Below, piece by piece: positions 53,601 through 63,330 of a stretch of 64,000 bases of DNA. Each line of letters starts with the position of its first letter. The stretch's first letter is position 1. The position numbers were made by a program, and so were the translations under genes. Origin of the DNA: Pelargonium tetragonum (taxonomy: Eukaryota; Streptophyta; Magnoliopsida; Geraniales; Geraniaceae); NCBI GenBank assembly GCA_036897445.1, contig JAYMTL010000088.1, positions 19,896 through 83,895 on the forward strand. The letters are read 5' to 3'. The notes beneath the pieces were generated by a model. That model searched no databases, was not told the origin of the DNA, and worked only from the letters and a program-made list of their open reading frames with translations.

Positions 53601-53947
53601 AAGTAGACTTGCTTTTGTTTTACTTTGATTTCCGCCATTAGCATTAGAAAGGGAGTTGATCGACTGTCCTACAAAGGGTTGCTGTAATTTTGAAGAAATT
53701 GGGTTGAATTATAAAAAAAGACTTGACACAGGCTTCAATCAAATGTTATATGCTTTACAACTCAAATTCAAGACTCAACGAAAAAAGAAATTTGTAGGAT
53801 AATCTACTAATACTTATAAGTGCCTTATAAATACTTCCCGTTTCTTTAAATTTTTCCAAATAGAGGGAGTATCTAGTTTGGTATAAGAGGGACGTGTCTC
53901 TGCTTCAGTGAGCTCAACTTTAAATAAAAATTAGCGAGTGTAGTACA
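50681..53947. other. Gene-free AT-rich stretch
   Basis: No gene recognised; open frames do not exceed 62 codons. It contains a TA run at 51033-51045 and GC boxes at 51367-51375, 52366-52375 and 52751-52758. A possible, weak B-box (CCAGTTCGAGTC, minus) lies near 53490. Confidence 0.55.
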
Positions 53948-54095
53948 TAAGGGTGGACTTATTGCTTGCATCCACACCCTTATTTTTCAATAGAGAGGGA
54001 GGGTTTCGAATAAGAAACCCCAAAATTGCATTATTACTATGTAGTGGTATACGGAATTCCTCGAACCTGCAAAGAATAAGATATTATCTTATTCT
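53948..54095. other. Cluster of three hairpins
   Basis: Three inverted repeats lie within 150 bases. 53948-53957 pairs with 53971-53982 (TAAGGGTG... with a two-base bulge) and is followed by TTTTTC. GGGTTTC at 54001-54007 pairs perfectly with GAAACCC at 54014-54020. AGAATAAGATA at 54073-54083 pairs perfectly with TATCTTATTCT at 54085-54095 around one base. The first looks like a stem followed by a T-run, as in a simple terminator, but no gene ends here. Confidence 0.5.
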
Positions 54096-56129
54096 CTATA
54101 TTAATTCTGATAAATAAAAGGTTCCTTAAAGTCCAGAAAGCAAAGAGAAAGTGGTGTAAAGCATATTGTTTCAACCAATTCCTAGAAAGATAAATAAAGG
54201 GTATCCGGTTGTACTAGCATTAAGTTCAACCTGAGCCCTTCTCTAGTACGGGCCTTAATATTTATGGCCACTAGAGTGTACCCATTACAAGTTAAATAAG
54301 GATTCTTTCTCTATGAGCCTCCACAAAGTTTTATTTAAGCGCCCAAAGTACAAGGACTTACTTACCACAACTAAAAATTCAGTGCAGTTTATTTATACTA
54401 GCAATAATAATCAACAACAGAATTAAGGGTCGTATCAGATAAACTTAGAAAGAACTGCCAAACCTAAGGCCTTGAAATCTTAATAAATATACTAGACGAG
54501 TCCTTCTTTACTGGATTTCGACTATATCTGTATTTAGAAGAGAGGGCTTTTACTCATAAAGGATTCTCTACACTTCCCCTTTTTTTTTTGCCTTTAAAGC
54601 AGCTACACTTTTTTTTTCATATCTGATAGTTATTACTTACCTTACTTAGAAATTGAAACCTGGGGTTAATCCTACCCTATGTTTAACCGGGTCCCAGTCT
54701 TTTTAGATTCCCTAAAACCCCTTTTACTATCTGAAATCATAAATCTAGAAACAAAAGAAAACAAGCTCCCCTTAGCTATGCATCTACTCTATCTCTATAA
54801 ACATGAGTTCTCCTTTTCGGATTTGGAAACCTATTACTTTTAGGAATTGGAAACTAGATTCTCTACTTATTCAGAGCTATAATACCTGCACTCTGTTGTA
54901 TCTCTATCTTACTCTTCATATCTGTACTCTAAGCCCTCTAGTAGCCTATGGAGCCCCTTTCTTTTATTGGAGTTTATTATAACACACTATACTTTATAGA
55001 AGAATTCAAATTTGTTTTTGTTAAAAGTTCATGACTTAAGGATATAATCCCTTTTTTAGGAGAGTGCGCTAAAGTACTCTGAAAGGAGAAGTTTCCAATA
55101 TCGAATTGGGGGCGGCCATGATATTCTTAGTTTTGCAAATCCTGTATATAAAGATGCAGAAACGCTTTTTGAACCTGCGCCCGAAATTTTACAACACTAA
55201 CAAAGTAAAAAAAAGTAATATCCTTAAATTTCTGTTTTATGCCTGCGAGCTACTACAAGAATTCTAGATCCTGCTTTCAGAAAACGGGCTTAGATTCTAT
55301 AAAAAAGAAAGTTCTTGAGAACCTAGGCTAGTTTTTGAGTTTCCAGAAAGTGTAAAAAAGGCATACGTTGACATAGAGTAATAAAAATAGACTACTGGAC
55401 AAAATGACTTTGGCTTACAAAAACTGGGGTTTTTAGTTTACAGAAATCCCACGCCGTGTAGTCTTCAAAGAAAAAGCATAACAGGGTCATATGATACAAA
55501 TGTTTGTCAATGTGTTTTTATTTAAACCCCTCTCGACTTTTTCTTATCCCGGTAAGATTCTCTTCATCTACCGTTTGGGAGTGGGCCTCTTTATTCTTTA
55601 TAATTAATGTGTTACAAAATTCTAAAAGGCAGGGTTTTCTCTTGTATTTCACAAAAAAAAGGTTGCCGCGTATAACTAATTGTATTCACGAAATTTCCTT
55701 TCAATCAAAGTCGCGGGTTTCTCGTCTCCTATAATTTTTTTGTTATACTGACTGCATCCGCTCACTAAGCGGCGCTTACTTTTGATCCATAGAAACTTAG
55801 GGGTGCTTAGACCAAAAACTCTTTTTAGACTTTCCTTGCCTTATTCCGTATTAAATTAAAAGGGACTTGGGGACAAACGCTTCGGTATAAACTCTCTTTT
55901 TAATTTTAAGCGCAAGTGTAAAAAAACAAATGGCATTGTATAGAGCAGCGCCTTGGGTATATTAACTACTTTATTCAAACCCTTTAGTATAACAGAATTC
56001 TATAACCGGGCCCTTAATAAACTCTGGAATGCTTAAGAGACCACCCCTACTTAAAGAGTTTCCATTCATAAGGAATTGCGCTTTTCCATATAACCTATAA
56101 GGACAGGGAATACCTAAAATTTGTAGAAG
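54096..56129. other. Mostly gene-free stretch
   Basis: No gene recognised; the longest open frame is 76 codons (55504-55734, TTG start). It holds the lysine-rich relic at 54.87 kb, listed separately. Confidence 0.45.
54860..54955 (-). pseudogene. Lysine-rich repeat relic fragment (locus 4)
   Basis: On the minus strand the core AGGTATTATAGCTCTG (54887-54872) reads G-I-I-A-L then N-K and a stop. Upstream are purine-rich codons (AAGAGTAAGATAGAG). Core and codon phase match 10.87 and 61.89 kb. Confidence 0.4.
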
Positions 56130-56182
56130 GAATCTTAATCAAGGTACTTTTATTTTAAGAAAAGGAACCTTGATTAAGATTC
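56130..56182. terminator. Perfect 16-bp hairpin
   Basis: The left arm GAATCTTAATCAAGGT (56130-56145) and right arm ACCTTGATTAAGATTC (56167-56182) are exact reverse complements around a 21-base loop. It is the strongest inverted repeat I found in the window, far longer than expected by chance at this spacing. On the minus strand it lies just after a tRNA-like sequence (56.24-56.30 kb) and the longest open frame. A terminator or processing signal is possible; a foldback remnant of a mobile element is an alternative. Confidence 0.55.
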
Positions 56183-56235
56183 TTATAGCTTGTGCTAGCA
56201 GACCCTCCCTAAAGGTAAGTACCGCGTTAAGGATA

Positions 56236-56300
56236 CGGAATCCACAGGAACTTGAACCCTTAAAATTACAAACCTAAAAAACTAAGAAAATTTTTTTCCA
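56236..56300 (-). pseudogene. tRNA-like remnant next to the 16-bp hairpin
   Basis: On the minus strand TTTTAAGGGTTCAAGTTCC is a T-loop-like box with a short stem; TTTGTAA upstream could be an anticodon loop, but its stem does not pair. Downstream on the same strand is the hairpin at 56182-56130. Confidence 0.25.
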
Positions 56301-56673
56301 ACTAAAGGAGTGATTCTTTGTATATATATGCCATAGTTTCTACAGCAAACTTAATTAATACACATCCTACTTCAATACAATTAATTCTTAATCGGCTCCC
56401 TTTACTCTGAATTCCGGCTAAAAAAAAAGGCGATTTATCTCTTCCAAAAGAAAAGCTAGTATTAGCAATGCGAAAGGGTATATCCCTTATGGAAGTTGGC
56501 GCAGGAATTCTACGCTTCTTCTTAGTCAAAAACGAGTGTCTGATCTGAATAGACAATGTATAAAACTGGTTTTTACTTAGAGAGGGAATAGAAGAAAAGT
56601 GTCTCGTAATATTACATCTTCTCACTTTGCGGGCTTTCCCTACTATTTCAAGAGAGCTAATACGCGATTCCAA

Positions 56674-59049
56674 AGACTGAATTAACCCCTTACTTATTAC
56701 TTAACTGATGCCTTAATAAACAATAAACACGGAGCCTCTCTCAACTAGTATTCACTTAAAGGAGATCCCCTAAGCAAACAAGGAGTAAAGTAAACTATTA
56801 GCTCTAAAGCTCCTACAGACTCTAAACTTAAACTAGTACTTCAAAATTACAGAGTTACTTCCAGAAAATCTTACCGCGAAAGGGTACCCTATATATAGGG
56901 AGTCCCGTAACATACTTACTTAAAGTCTCTCTCAGAATAATATAATGAAAAAGAAGTCGCTGCCTAATTTATATTTATTTGTTTGTACTTACTATATAAG
57001 TAAAAGAAACTCCTCGATATCCACAAAAGCTTGAACATAAGAAAAAGCACTTCCTTAGCCGATACCTCCAACCCTTTAAACTAAACTTGAGACTTCATTT
57101 TTCTAATAATAGCCTATCTGCAAACCGAGCCCTCTTAGGTTTGACCCAGAAATTGGGAAAGTTAACAAGCTCCGCAAAAAATTGATTAAAAGGATCCCTT
57201 TTTGATTAATAAAAGCTGGGGCATAAGGCGCTTTTGTTCTTTAACATTTTAATTTGTTTGCCGGATTTCCTTTTCATTTTATAACTTAGGGGATACATAG
57301 CAGACCCGCTTTAAAAGGGTCCAGAGAGCTTCTACCACTGAAATAGCACTAAATATAGGAGTAAATACTTATGCAAGTAAATTATAAATCTCTCCGCAAC
57401 TTTAATCGAGTTTTCATTAATCAATATCTACTTTCACGGTACCCCTTATTTACATCCAAGTTGCAAAAATAGCACGGAACGCACTTTCCTACTGTGGGGG
57501 TATTTTAGTTTCGCTTCTGTATCTTGCAATTAAGCAAACTTCCGAAGTCTAGGTGTTAGGTTATTATGTCACCTATTTTCTTTCGACTTTTAGTTGATTT
57601 TGAATATTCTACTTACACTTTAAACTCGCTTGGGTAATTTCCCTTTTTTAAGGATTAACTAAACAGCTCTGTCTAAGAAAAGGTACTTTAATAGAGGGTA
57701 TACTTTTGGCACTGAGTTGGACATTTCCTTTATGTAGTAGTAACTCCCAAGCCCCGGCCTGTAAAAGGAGGTAGTCTAAACTTCCCCCGGGGATTTTTAT
57801 ACTGAGTTTTTTAGACTGGGGGTACGTCAGTAAAGGGGCTTTCCGATAAAGTTGCAGAGTTAGTAATAAGTATAGTTGCCCTTAAAGTTAGAGAGATTTT
57901 TTTGTTCATTATCAATAGCACTACTAAAAGGAACAATCTTAAGGTCTGGGAAAGTTTATAGTAATCCTTATTTCTTTTACGTATAACCCTAATTTCTAAT
58001 GTACGATTTTCCTTATTTTTCGTTTCTTTTAGCCCACTCTTTATTTATGTTTATGGAAAGGGTCCCATACTAAACTCTTGAATCTTTACTTTTAAAATAG
58101 TTATATAATTTACTCAAATCGGGGTTTCCTTAGATTCCGGTTTGTTCCTTTTATAGGGTATTGTCATTAAGCTGAAGATTTTATTTTAAAAGTCCTTACT
58201 AAACTAAGCACGTCAAGCAACATACAGGATTCAGCAGTATACTAGCTCCGAGCTTTTGAGAAAGCACTAACTGTTGTAACATTTACTAGTAGGTATTGTT
58301 AAAATTTCTTGTATACTTGAATTGGGTGCCTAGACAAGCGGAGCTAGGTTTGAAATTCTTCCGTCTAATATACATAAACTTTTGCCTTTATACTTATTAG
58401 GTTAGGTGCTTTGGATTGTATATTTTTAAGGAGTAAACCTCCAACTACGTTATCAAATGGGGCATTATAACACTTAATACTTAATATGAGCTAAAGAGTA
58501 AGAGATCTAAAAAAATCTAACTAGAACAACAAAATTTTAGAGTTTAGCTAGAAAACGGGAGGTACTCTAGTTACTTTGAAAAGGCAACGGCCCTGTTTTG
58601 TATTCAAAAATTGCTTGAGATTTCCTTTTGTTTATTAGAGCCCAGCCTAAAATTCTCACGGCTCGATGTAGAGTAACCCTTAGCCAAAGAGCTCTACTCT
58701 AAGACAAGAAAAGTTGATAGATTGTGCTAATGATTATATCACCAAAATACTATCTAAAAGGACCTAAATCTATTAATATAAATTAAATCTTAAATTACGC
58801 TTTCTATACAGAACAGAAAAAAAGAACTATTAACCCAATCTTCTAAAAACCCGAGAAATTTGCAGCTCCATAAGTTCAAAAAAAAAATATCAGGACAATA
58901 ATACCAAATTTTAATATTACATTGAAAAAACCTTTTGCCGGTAAACATCGGAATTTCACAAAACTTAGCTGCCAAGGAAGAAAATAAGAATTAATATTCC
59001 TAAACCTGTCCTAGCTATACCTGCTTTGTTTGTGTTACTCTTCATAGCT
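56674..59049. other. Gene-free AT-rich stretch
   Basis: No gene recognised; open frames are at most 61 codons. GC boxes occur at 56881-56890, 56898-56906 and 57191-57200; the last is flanked by an eight-base direct repeat, listed separately. Confidence 0.55.
57182..57209. repeat. GC box flanked by an 8-bp direct repeat
   Basis: TTGATTAA at 57182-57189 is repeated exactly at 57202-57209, with AAGGATCCCTTT between. If GC boxes move, this is what an insertion with target duplication would look like. Only this copy shows it, so chance is not excluded. Confidence 0.35.
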
Positions 59050-59395
59050 TGGGTTTCCTACTCTTCTGGAACGGAGTCCTCGTAGTAGCTGTCTTACTCT
59101 CTTTCTAAATATCTATAACTCTCTAAGTCTTATTAGCTAAATCTTTCTTAGTCTGCACTTACTCAGAGCGATACTCTTCTTATTGACTTCTCTAGCTTTC
59201 TTAATCTTAATAACTTCCTTCTTACGAGCTTTTAGTGCTGTACCTTTTTTAGTAGATATACCCTTTTTTGAAAGCCTTACCTGCCTTATAGGAGTCTTCC
59301 TGTTGTAGCTATTAGTACTAGCAGTATATCTTATAGTCTTCTATTACTGTATTCTTATATTGTATTAGAATGTAATAGATAGGAGTTCTAGTAAG
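59050..59395 (-). pseudogene. Lysine-rich repeat relic with leader (locus 5)
   Basis: On the minus strand an AT-rich leader (59395-59340, with TCTAATACAATATAAGAATA) is followed by a frame of about 67 codons without a stop that is strongly basic, including KKGTALKARKKEVIKIKKAR and then EVNKKSIALSK. Related words stand at 59305-59316, 59234-59250, 59165-59182 and 59084-59100, about 70-80 bases apart, so the parent had tandem units of roughly 25 residues. There is no ATG at the start, and stops follow. It is the best-preserved member of the family. A basic, coiled-coil-like tail of a transposon protein is one possibility; no family is recognised. Confidence 0.5.
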
Positions 59396-61794
59396 TATGT
59401 AGGTAGGGTTTTTAAAGGTTCCCCGGAGCTCTTTTTACAGGGTAGTCTATCTAAGGGTATAAGCAAGGGAGTCGTTTTTCCAGATTTTGTGCCACTAAAG
59501 TTTTATATTTGGTAATTTCAGGAGAATTCCATTATGAGAAAGGTCTTATATAACTTCCATATTAGGACCGTGTGACGTGCAGTGGATCCTTATATCTTAT
59601 TTTCTTACTAGACTATTATGGGGAGCTAGAAAGACTATAAAAAATAGAGTGAAATTGCGTAGAATTTGAGGAGAAACTATTATAACTAGTATTCGGATTT
59701 CATAGTATAAAATCTAAGTCCTGGGATAGCGCACCCCCTGCGGTACTACTTTGACTTTTATGTTGCAGCTTTTGTGGGTTGATAAGTTGACTCTTTTGGA
59801 GTACTCCTTAATAATAATAAAGAAAATGAAAATTGCTGCAGAAGTTGTGAAAAGAGGAATCCTTTTGAGATACGTTTTGATCTTCTCTTACTAGTTATTC
59901 CTACGAAGCTCAGACCCGAATATGGAAGTTGTTGGTTCTAAAAGACTAGCATAAATCACTTTTTAGCTAGATTCCAGCTTTTAGTAGCTCCTAGGCCCAA
60001 AGTAAATAGAAGTGCACCGAAGTTTTTTATGCGTAAAAACTACACGAGGGGTCCCTAAAACAAATTATAGCGCGTGAGGGGCCCTTAGCATTTATTTAAA
60101 CAACCCTTGGACTTGGTTTTATTAGTTCGATAGTAAGCAGTAATTATCAGCACTCTAAGGGGTTGGATACTAAAAGGGGCTCTACTAGGTTTCTTGTCCA
60201 TATTATGGATTTCCATATAGATTATTCCTATTACACTTTTCGGGGTTCAAAGCTCCTTTTGCAAACGGTTAAAACCTACTGAAGAAAAACTAAAGCAAAA
60301 ATTTCACGAGTATTAATGTAGAGCAATTTCAATTTCAAACCCTCGTTTTTTTATAGTATATACTTGGCTTAGCTGGATTAAAAGTATGTTTTTAAGAGCC
60401 CTATACCAAAAGCTTAAGTAAGGGACTTAATTTATATTTAATTGGGTTGCAGAAAAAGACGAATGGGCGGGTCGAAATTATATAAGATAAGAGGCAAAGG
60501 GCTTATTCATAGCGTACTGTAAGCTAGTGTTTAACTTAATTTAATTACTGTGGCCTAACGCGCACTAATCCCAAAAAGAGCTTTCTCTTTTTAAGCTGGA
60601 GGTTCAAATCCACATATTCTATATTTGCTGTTTTATCTAGAAGAATTCCGTGGACAAACAAAAAAAGAAGTACTACCCTAGTAAAATAATCAACGCAAAA
60701 CCTTTACCCAGCTAGGTCTACCGCCCTTATAAGGAGTTTTAAGTATGGGACTCCTCTGTAAGTGCTTATATATTTGTTTAGTACTGCACTATGTAAAGGG
60801 TCTAAGTGAGAGATTGCCCCTTCTAAAAGCGAAAAGTTACAGAGGTTTCCTTATTTTTTTAAGTCCCTTTGATAATGTCAAGTCAAGCAAAAAGTACATG
60901 TAATATAAAGGGGTTTATTAGCTTTCCTGTAAAAGCAAAACTGTAAGAAATTTCAAAGCTTTTTACTTTCTATTGTACTTACCTGTAAAAATGACTTTGG
61001 CTTTACTTTCCCTGATGTCTTTTATTAACTGAGAACAGGAAATAAGTAACCCTTTCTTACAAGTATCTACTAAAATTTTTATACTCAGGAAAACCCTATT
61101 GTATCCACTTTAACCTACCTTCTTTATGAGAAAACACTTTATGATTACTAGTATAAAACTCTTTCCCTTAACCAAAACCCAAAAATGTTTTCTCGGGAAG
61201 TAAGGAACAAGAAAATGTATCCTCTACTTGACCTATTCTGCTTCTCAAAAAGCTTTTTTCCTTGCTAAACCCTGTACCGAACTTCTGGAATGCGACAAGA
61301 AAGTCTTGTAATACAAAAATCCTCGTACAGAGCTTCATAAGGAACCTTGGCCCAAGTTCCCCAGTAGGAGAAACCCCTATATCTACGGAGGATTGCTATG
61401 AAATTTCTTATAAAAAGCAATTCTTTAAGCCTCTTAATTTGTGTCTTAACAGCGATACATTTTAAAATATATTCTGTTATTGCACTCCCGAGGTGCAAGT
61501 TCTTTAAAAAGGAAAAGTATCTTTTAAGTAAGAACTTTTAGTATAAACTTACAAATTTCACGTATAAGGTAACGTCGAACACTATTAGATTTGTTGTTAG
61601 CTCTTTCTATATACCCTTTTGCGGGGTTATACTTAAAGTTCACTTTTATTTTCTGGATGCCCTATTTATTATAAATATACTAAATTTTTAGGACATAGAA
61701 CAACTCACACAAAATCTAAATTATGAGTATAAAGATACTGCTGGTTATTTTTAATCGGGGTAGAGAATTGTCTTCATACACCCGTCCACCCGTC
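59396..61794. other. Gene-free AT-rich stretch
   Basis: No gene recognised; open frames are at most 77 codons. It holds GC boxes at 60048-60055 and 60077-60085 and the tRNA-like sequence at 60.55 kb, listed separately. Confidence 0.5.
60548..60625 (+). pseudogene. tRNA-like sequence with a long variable-arm-like hairpin
   Basis: The plus strand reads TGTGGCCTAACGCGC (D-arm-like), then a perfect eight-pair hairpin AAAAAGAG (60573-60580) with CTCTTTTT (60585-60592) around CTTT, then CTGGAGGTTCAAATCC. This is the order of a class II (Leu/Ser-type) tRNA with a long variable arm. No proper anticodon loop is seen between D-arm and hairpin, and the T-stem partner lacks a base compared with a full CCTCC. 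Probably decayed. Confidence 0.3.
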
Positions 61795-62075
61795 TTAGCA
61801 GCTAAACCTGCACTCTTTATCAGCACCCTCTTCACTTTAGAGCTATAACCTACTTCCTTCTTACTTCCTTTCAAAACGACTTTTTTAGAGCTATTATACT
61901 CTTACTCATCAAAACTTGGTTCTTATGCCCACTACCCTACCTAGTTTCCTAGGAGCTATACTTATCCTTTTGTAGCTTGTACTTATTATATCTAAGGTAT
62001 TCTTAGTATTCTATTAGATTTAGATTTTGTATAGGAGTTTTAGGGAAGTAATAGAGTATATTAGTTAATTGTTAA
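61795..62075 (-). pseudogene. Lysine-rich repeat relic with leader (locus 6)
   Basis: On the minus strand the leader (62075-62010) shares words with locus 5 (ACTCCTAT, AATCTAAT, AAGAATAC) and locus 1. Then come three core copies at 61968-61951, 61904-61887 and 61850-61839, reading S-I-I-A-L-K-K in the middle one. A further basic frame KRVLIKSAGLAAKTGGRV follows. Stops and frameshifts break it. Same order and orientation as locus 5, 2.6 kb away. Confidence 0.45.
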
Positions 62076-63160
62076 GATTATTGCCGCTTGCCTTCTTGTA
62101 GCTACAGGTATAGGGAGAATAGAAACTTAATAGTACAGGTTGCTTCTATTGTTCCCGATTGCGGGCATCCGGAGCTTAGGGCGTATATCTACAGTCGAAC
62201 AATTGTGGAGTCCCCGCTTAAATTACATTACCTCTGGGCAAAGGATAATTTAATAGTTACAGGAGCCCCCCTTATTTTTCTTAAAAACCCTTTAAACCCT
62301 TTGTTGTGTCTTTCTTTCTATATATCTTATGATTCCACGAGCTGTCCAGTTAACGCTTAAATGTTTGTATAAAAATATTCTAGTTTCCTTTTTAGTTGAA
62401 ACAACTCTATTGCGAAATAGGAAAATAAATATAACTCAAGAAAGTCCCTAAGATAAGAGGTTTGGTTTCAATGAGTTCTATATTTTTAAGTACTAAAAGT
62501 TCATTCTAAATAAAACGCAGGGATTCCGGTTACTAGAGATATAAAAAGCAAATGCCAGAATAGGTATTGTCCAAGCCTATCCCAAGAGTTGTGTGGGACC
62601 CACTACTCATATTAGCTACACCGGGTTACTCGGTAAAATTCTGGGTCTCTAACTTGTTCGGGAATCCGCTTTAGGCATTTATAGTCTTAAAAACCCCCGG
62701 ACTCTAAATTCGAAAACTAAAGCTAGTTATTTGAGCAAAGGAAACTTCTAAAGTTCGTATTGAATTTATATCTGAGACTTTGATTCTGAGTAGCGGCAAT
62801 CCTTGCAATTGTACTTTTCAGATATTATTACTCTGTTATAAGATCTCTGGAACACATGTGAATCAAGTTCTTCCTTTTGGTAGGATACGATCTCTACGTT
62901 TAGTCCAGCATTAAGTTACTATAACTATATTATATAAAATCTTTCTAAAATAGAGTCTTTTGACTTGCTTTTTTATGTTATAAGATAAGGACTCCACGGG
63001 ATTTTTTATGTAGGAGTTAACCCAGCTTTCTTACTCTTTCTTTTTTGTATTACTGGATTTTCGTAGCCTTCCTTTTCTAGCTTGGTCTTATCTGTCCTAT
63101 CCCAAAAAGATATTACAAAAGGGAGGTGTAATTGTCAATTTTCCCTATACCGAGACCCAA
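62076..63160. other. Gene-free stretch
   Basis: No gene recognised. A 90-codon frame (62088-62360, TTG start) has no motif I can place. Confidence 0.45.
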
Positions 63161-63164
63161 AAAG

Positions 63165-63330
63165 TACCCCGGTTTACTCGACTTGAACCTTTTTGAGACC
63201 CGTGAACTCTCTCAAGCAGTGCTTTACCACCTTTAACTTAAAAGAATATAAAGACTCGCTTTAACTATAACCAGTGACTATAACTAGAGTATACAGGATG
63301 AGCTATTTCTATAATATAAGTAATTTCCAA
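63165..63330 (-). repeat. tRNA-like composite element, copy E (diverged 13-mer)
   Basis: On the minus strand a changed motif, AATTACTTATATT (about 63325), precedes by some 130 bases a tRNA-like part: GGTGGTAAAGCACTGC and AAAGGTTCAAGTCGAG. It shares GCTTTACCA with copies C and D, GTATACAGGA with copy C, and AAAGGTTCAA with copy D. A D-stem CTTT/AAAG is possible, but the cloverleaf does not close. Confidence 0.42.

Noticed and set aside
56302-56673. Longest open frame (123 codons, minus strand)
   Set aside because: It starts at TTG, has no ATG until near the end, no family motif, and its length is about the chance maximum for this window.
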